This document shows positions 4,887 to 5,547 of a DNA stretch of 5,547 nucleotides, piece after piece (position 1 is the first letter of the stretch; every line of letters starts with the position of its first letter). A program made the position numbers and the translations under genes. The notes beneath the pieces were generated by a model. That model searched no databases and was not told where the DNA came from. It saw only the letters and a list, made by a program, of their open reading frames with translations. Origin of the DNA: an uncultured Clostridia bacterium (lineage in GTDB: Bacteria; Bacillota; Clostridia; Oscillospirales; Ruminococcaceae); the NCBI GenBank assembly GCA_945867255.1, contig CAMBHV010000114.1, forward strand, positions 1 through 5,547. Direction: 5' to 3'.

Positions 4887-5296
4887 TCAGGGTGACACAC
4901 ATACTTTGCACTTACATTGTGAAGTTTCAATCGCACCAACAGTTTCAACATCTGGGTTTACACCAAACATCAAAGCATGTACTCCGTTCCGGCCCCGCCT
5001 GCATCACAAACGCCACCGGCACGGACGCCTCATAGAAAAGCGTGGTTCCTGCCTGGTGTAACTCATGGTAGGCGTCATTCCAATCTCTCCGTTCCCACGT
5101 GTTCCGGCATTTGGGTCCAAGCGCTGTGCATTCATCCAATTGCGCCATCCATTCAGGCGAAAATGCTCCTACGCATTTTGTAATGCGTTATGACGCTTGA
5201 GCAAGCCCTTTCCGTCGGCGTTGCATCATCATTTTCATCCCTCTACCAGTATAGGCACAGGGATGACAACGCGTACGCAGAAGTGTATTCTTCCAT
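4887..5296 (-). pseudogene. Probable frameshifted remnant of an unrecognised gene
   Basis: Three minus-strand frames each contain a protein-like stretch, and they abut. Frame 1 starts at ATG 5296 (MEEYTSAYALSSLCLYW), meets TAG at 5245-5243 and continues as RDENDDATPTERACSSVITH. Removing one A from the AAAA run at about 5176-5179 joins it to frame 2 (CVGAFSPEWMAQLDECTALG ... LFYEASVPVAFVMQAG). Removing one G from the GGGG run (4996-4993) joins that to frame 3 (RNGVHALMFGVNPDVETVG ... KCKVCVSP), ending at TGA 4889-4887. The repaired product would be about 135 residues, rich in Cys. No ribosome site precedes ATG 5296, so the true 5' end may be lost. I do not recognise the family. The alternatives are a decayed gene, sequencing indels in a live gene, or chance; two single-base repairs at homopolymers argue against chance. 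Confidence 0.42.
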
Positions 5297-5332
5297 AAAC
5301 AACTGTGTCACATATATCGCACGGAAGAATAC
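5285..5332. repeat. 10-bp perfect inverted repeat with 28-nt spacer
   Basis: GTATTCTTCC (5285-5294) and GGAAGAATAC (5323-5332) are exact reverse complements. The repeat lies immediately downstream (minus strand) of the TSCPD-gene terminator, and its left arm overlaps the ATG of the candidate remnant. The spacer contains a small palindrome TGTGTCACA (5304-5312). It could be an operator, part of the remnant's control region, or a trace of an inserted element. Confidence 0.5.
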
Positions 5333-5333
5333 A

Positions 5334-5363
5334 AAAGGTCCCCGCCGCCAGGCAGAGACCTTT
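5334..5363 (-). terminator. Intrinsic terminator of the TSCPD-domain gene
   Basis: On the minus strand AAAGGTCTCTGCC (5363-5351) pairs with GGCGGGGACCTTT (5346-5334) over 13 bp with a 4-nt TGGC loop. The tail reads TTTTGTATTCTT. The two non-Watson-Crick positions are G-U in minus-strand RNA but would be C-A in plus-strand RNA, so the structure was selected on the minus strand. It lies about 20 nt after the stop codon. Confidence 0.85.
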
Positions 5364-5382
5364 CTGATTGATGCATTTGTAC

Positions 5383-5547
5383 TTACTGATGCAGCGCTTC
5401 CTCCAACGCCTGCGCGATCTGATCCGGGCAGGACGTGGGCTTACTACCGCAGGTGGTGCCTTTGATACGAGCAATGGCATCCTGCGCCTTCATGCCTTTT
5501 AAAAGCTGGCAAATGCCTTTCAAATTCCCGTTGCAGCCACCCAGCAC
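5383..5547 (-). CDS. TSCPD-domain protein, 5' end cut by window edge
   Basis: The 54 visible residues are the C-terminal part of a small TSCPD-domain protein of the stand-alone clostridial type (TIGR03905-like, usually about 80 residues). The conserved pattern is clear: LGGCNGNLKGI (residues 2-12 of the visible part), LLKGM (15-19), IKGTTCGSKPTSCPDQIA (28-45) and a closing helix ALEEALHQ. The cysteines at 5, 33 and 40 are the ones expected in the family and could bind a metal. The same domain occurs at the C-terminus of some class II ribonucleotide reductases, but the function of the small stand-alone proteins is not established. The start codon and ribosome site are outside the window. The stop TAA is at 5385-5383 and a good terminator follows. 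Confidence 0.9.
   Translation of the reverse strand: MLGGCNGNLKGICQLLKGMKAQDAIARIKGTTCGSKPTSCPDQIAQALEEALHQ

Larger units (their letters stand above)
4825..5382. other. 558-bp stretch without an intact gene
   Basis: No intact open frame here has a convincing ribosome site. Plus-strand frames (about 4801-5061, 4977-5183, 5190-5465) are short, Pro/Arg/His-rich and look like shadows. The minus strand carries a set of coding-like fragments (4887-5296, annotated separately), a 10-bp inverted repeat (5285-5332) and the terminator of the right-hand gene (5334-5363). The stretch 4825-4886 holds nothing I can recognise. Confidence 0.6.

Noticed and set aside
4706..4951. 81-residue minus-strand open frame
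   Set aside because: It crosses the terminator and the end of the kinase-like gene; part of it merely shadows frame 3 of the remnant.
4977..5183. 68-residue plus-strand open frame
   Set aside because: It is Pro/Ser/Arg-rich without a ribosome site and is antisense to the best coding-like fragment.
5188..5238. Tiny minus-strand ORF (MKMMMQRRRKGLAQAS) with a nearby GAGGG
   Set aside because: At 16 residues it cannot be distinguished from chance, and it overlaps the more protein-like frame 1 of the remnant.
1..5547. CRISPR array, insertion sequence, phage genes, tRNA or rRNA
   Set aside because: I saw no regularly spaced repeats, transposase or integrase motifs, terminal repeats with target duplications, or cloverleaf-like segments.

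Overview
The window is an ordinary-looking stretch of a moderately GC-rich Firmicutes chromosome. It most likely comes from a gut clostridium of the Oscillospiraceae/Ruminococcaceae type. The evidence is strong AGGAGG-type ribosome sites, a TTG start, U-tailed hairpin terminators, a TPP riboswitch in front of an ECF-type thiamine transporter gene (thiT), an AzlCD pair, a clostridial cytidylate-kinase-like orphan and a small TSCPD-domain protein. The genus cannot be fixed from this sequence alone.

Layout. Positions 1-1144 (minus) hold glyA, serine hydroxymethyltransferase, missing about 30 C-terminal residues at the window edge. A 126-bp divergent control region (1145-1270) carries two face-to-face sigma-A-like promoters whose -35 boxes overlap inside a GGTTGT-AC-ACAACC dyad. 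One reads into glyA, the other into a plus-strand unit nth (endonuclease III) - azlC - azlD (branched-chain amino acid export), which ends at a strong terminator at 3016-3056. Next comes a consensus promoter (3086-3113), a TPP aptamer (3126-3224), its intrinsic terminator (3244-3289) and thiT, closed by a terminator at 3999-4037. A second monocistronic unit follows: an extended -10 promoter, a cytidylate-kinase-like P-loop protein (4134-4742) and a terminator at 4796-4824.

From 4825 to 5382 there is no intact gene. I read minus-strand coding fragments in three frames which join into one protein-like sequence (about 5296 down to 4887) if one extra base is removed from an A4 run and one from a G4 run; a TAG also interrupts it. 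I interpret this as a decayed or mis-sequenced gene of unknown family. At the right edge (5383-5547, minus) is the C-terminal part of a TSCPD-domain protein with its own terminator (5334-5363).

The genes do not form one system. They are short independent units: one-carbon/serine metabolism, base-excision repair coupled to amino-acid efflux, thiamine salvage under TPP control, and an orphan nucleotide-kinase-like protein. I found no mobile element, CRISPR array, tRNA or rRNA. The points most worth a second look are the broken gene at 4887-5296, the unusual core base in the TPP aptamer, the overlapping glyA/nth promoters and a perfect palindrome embedded in the azlC N-terminus.
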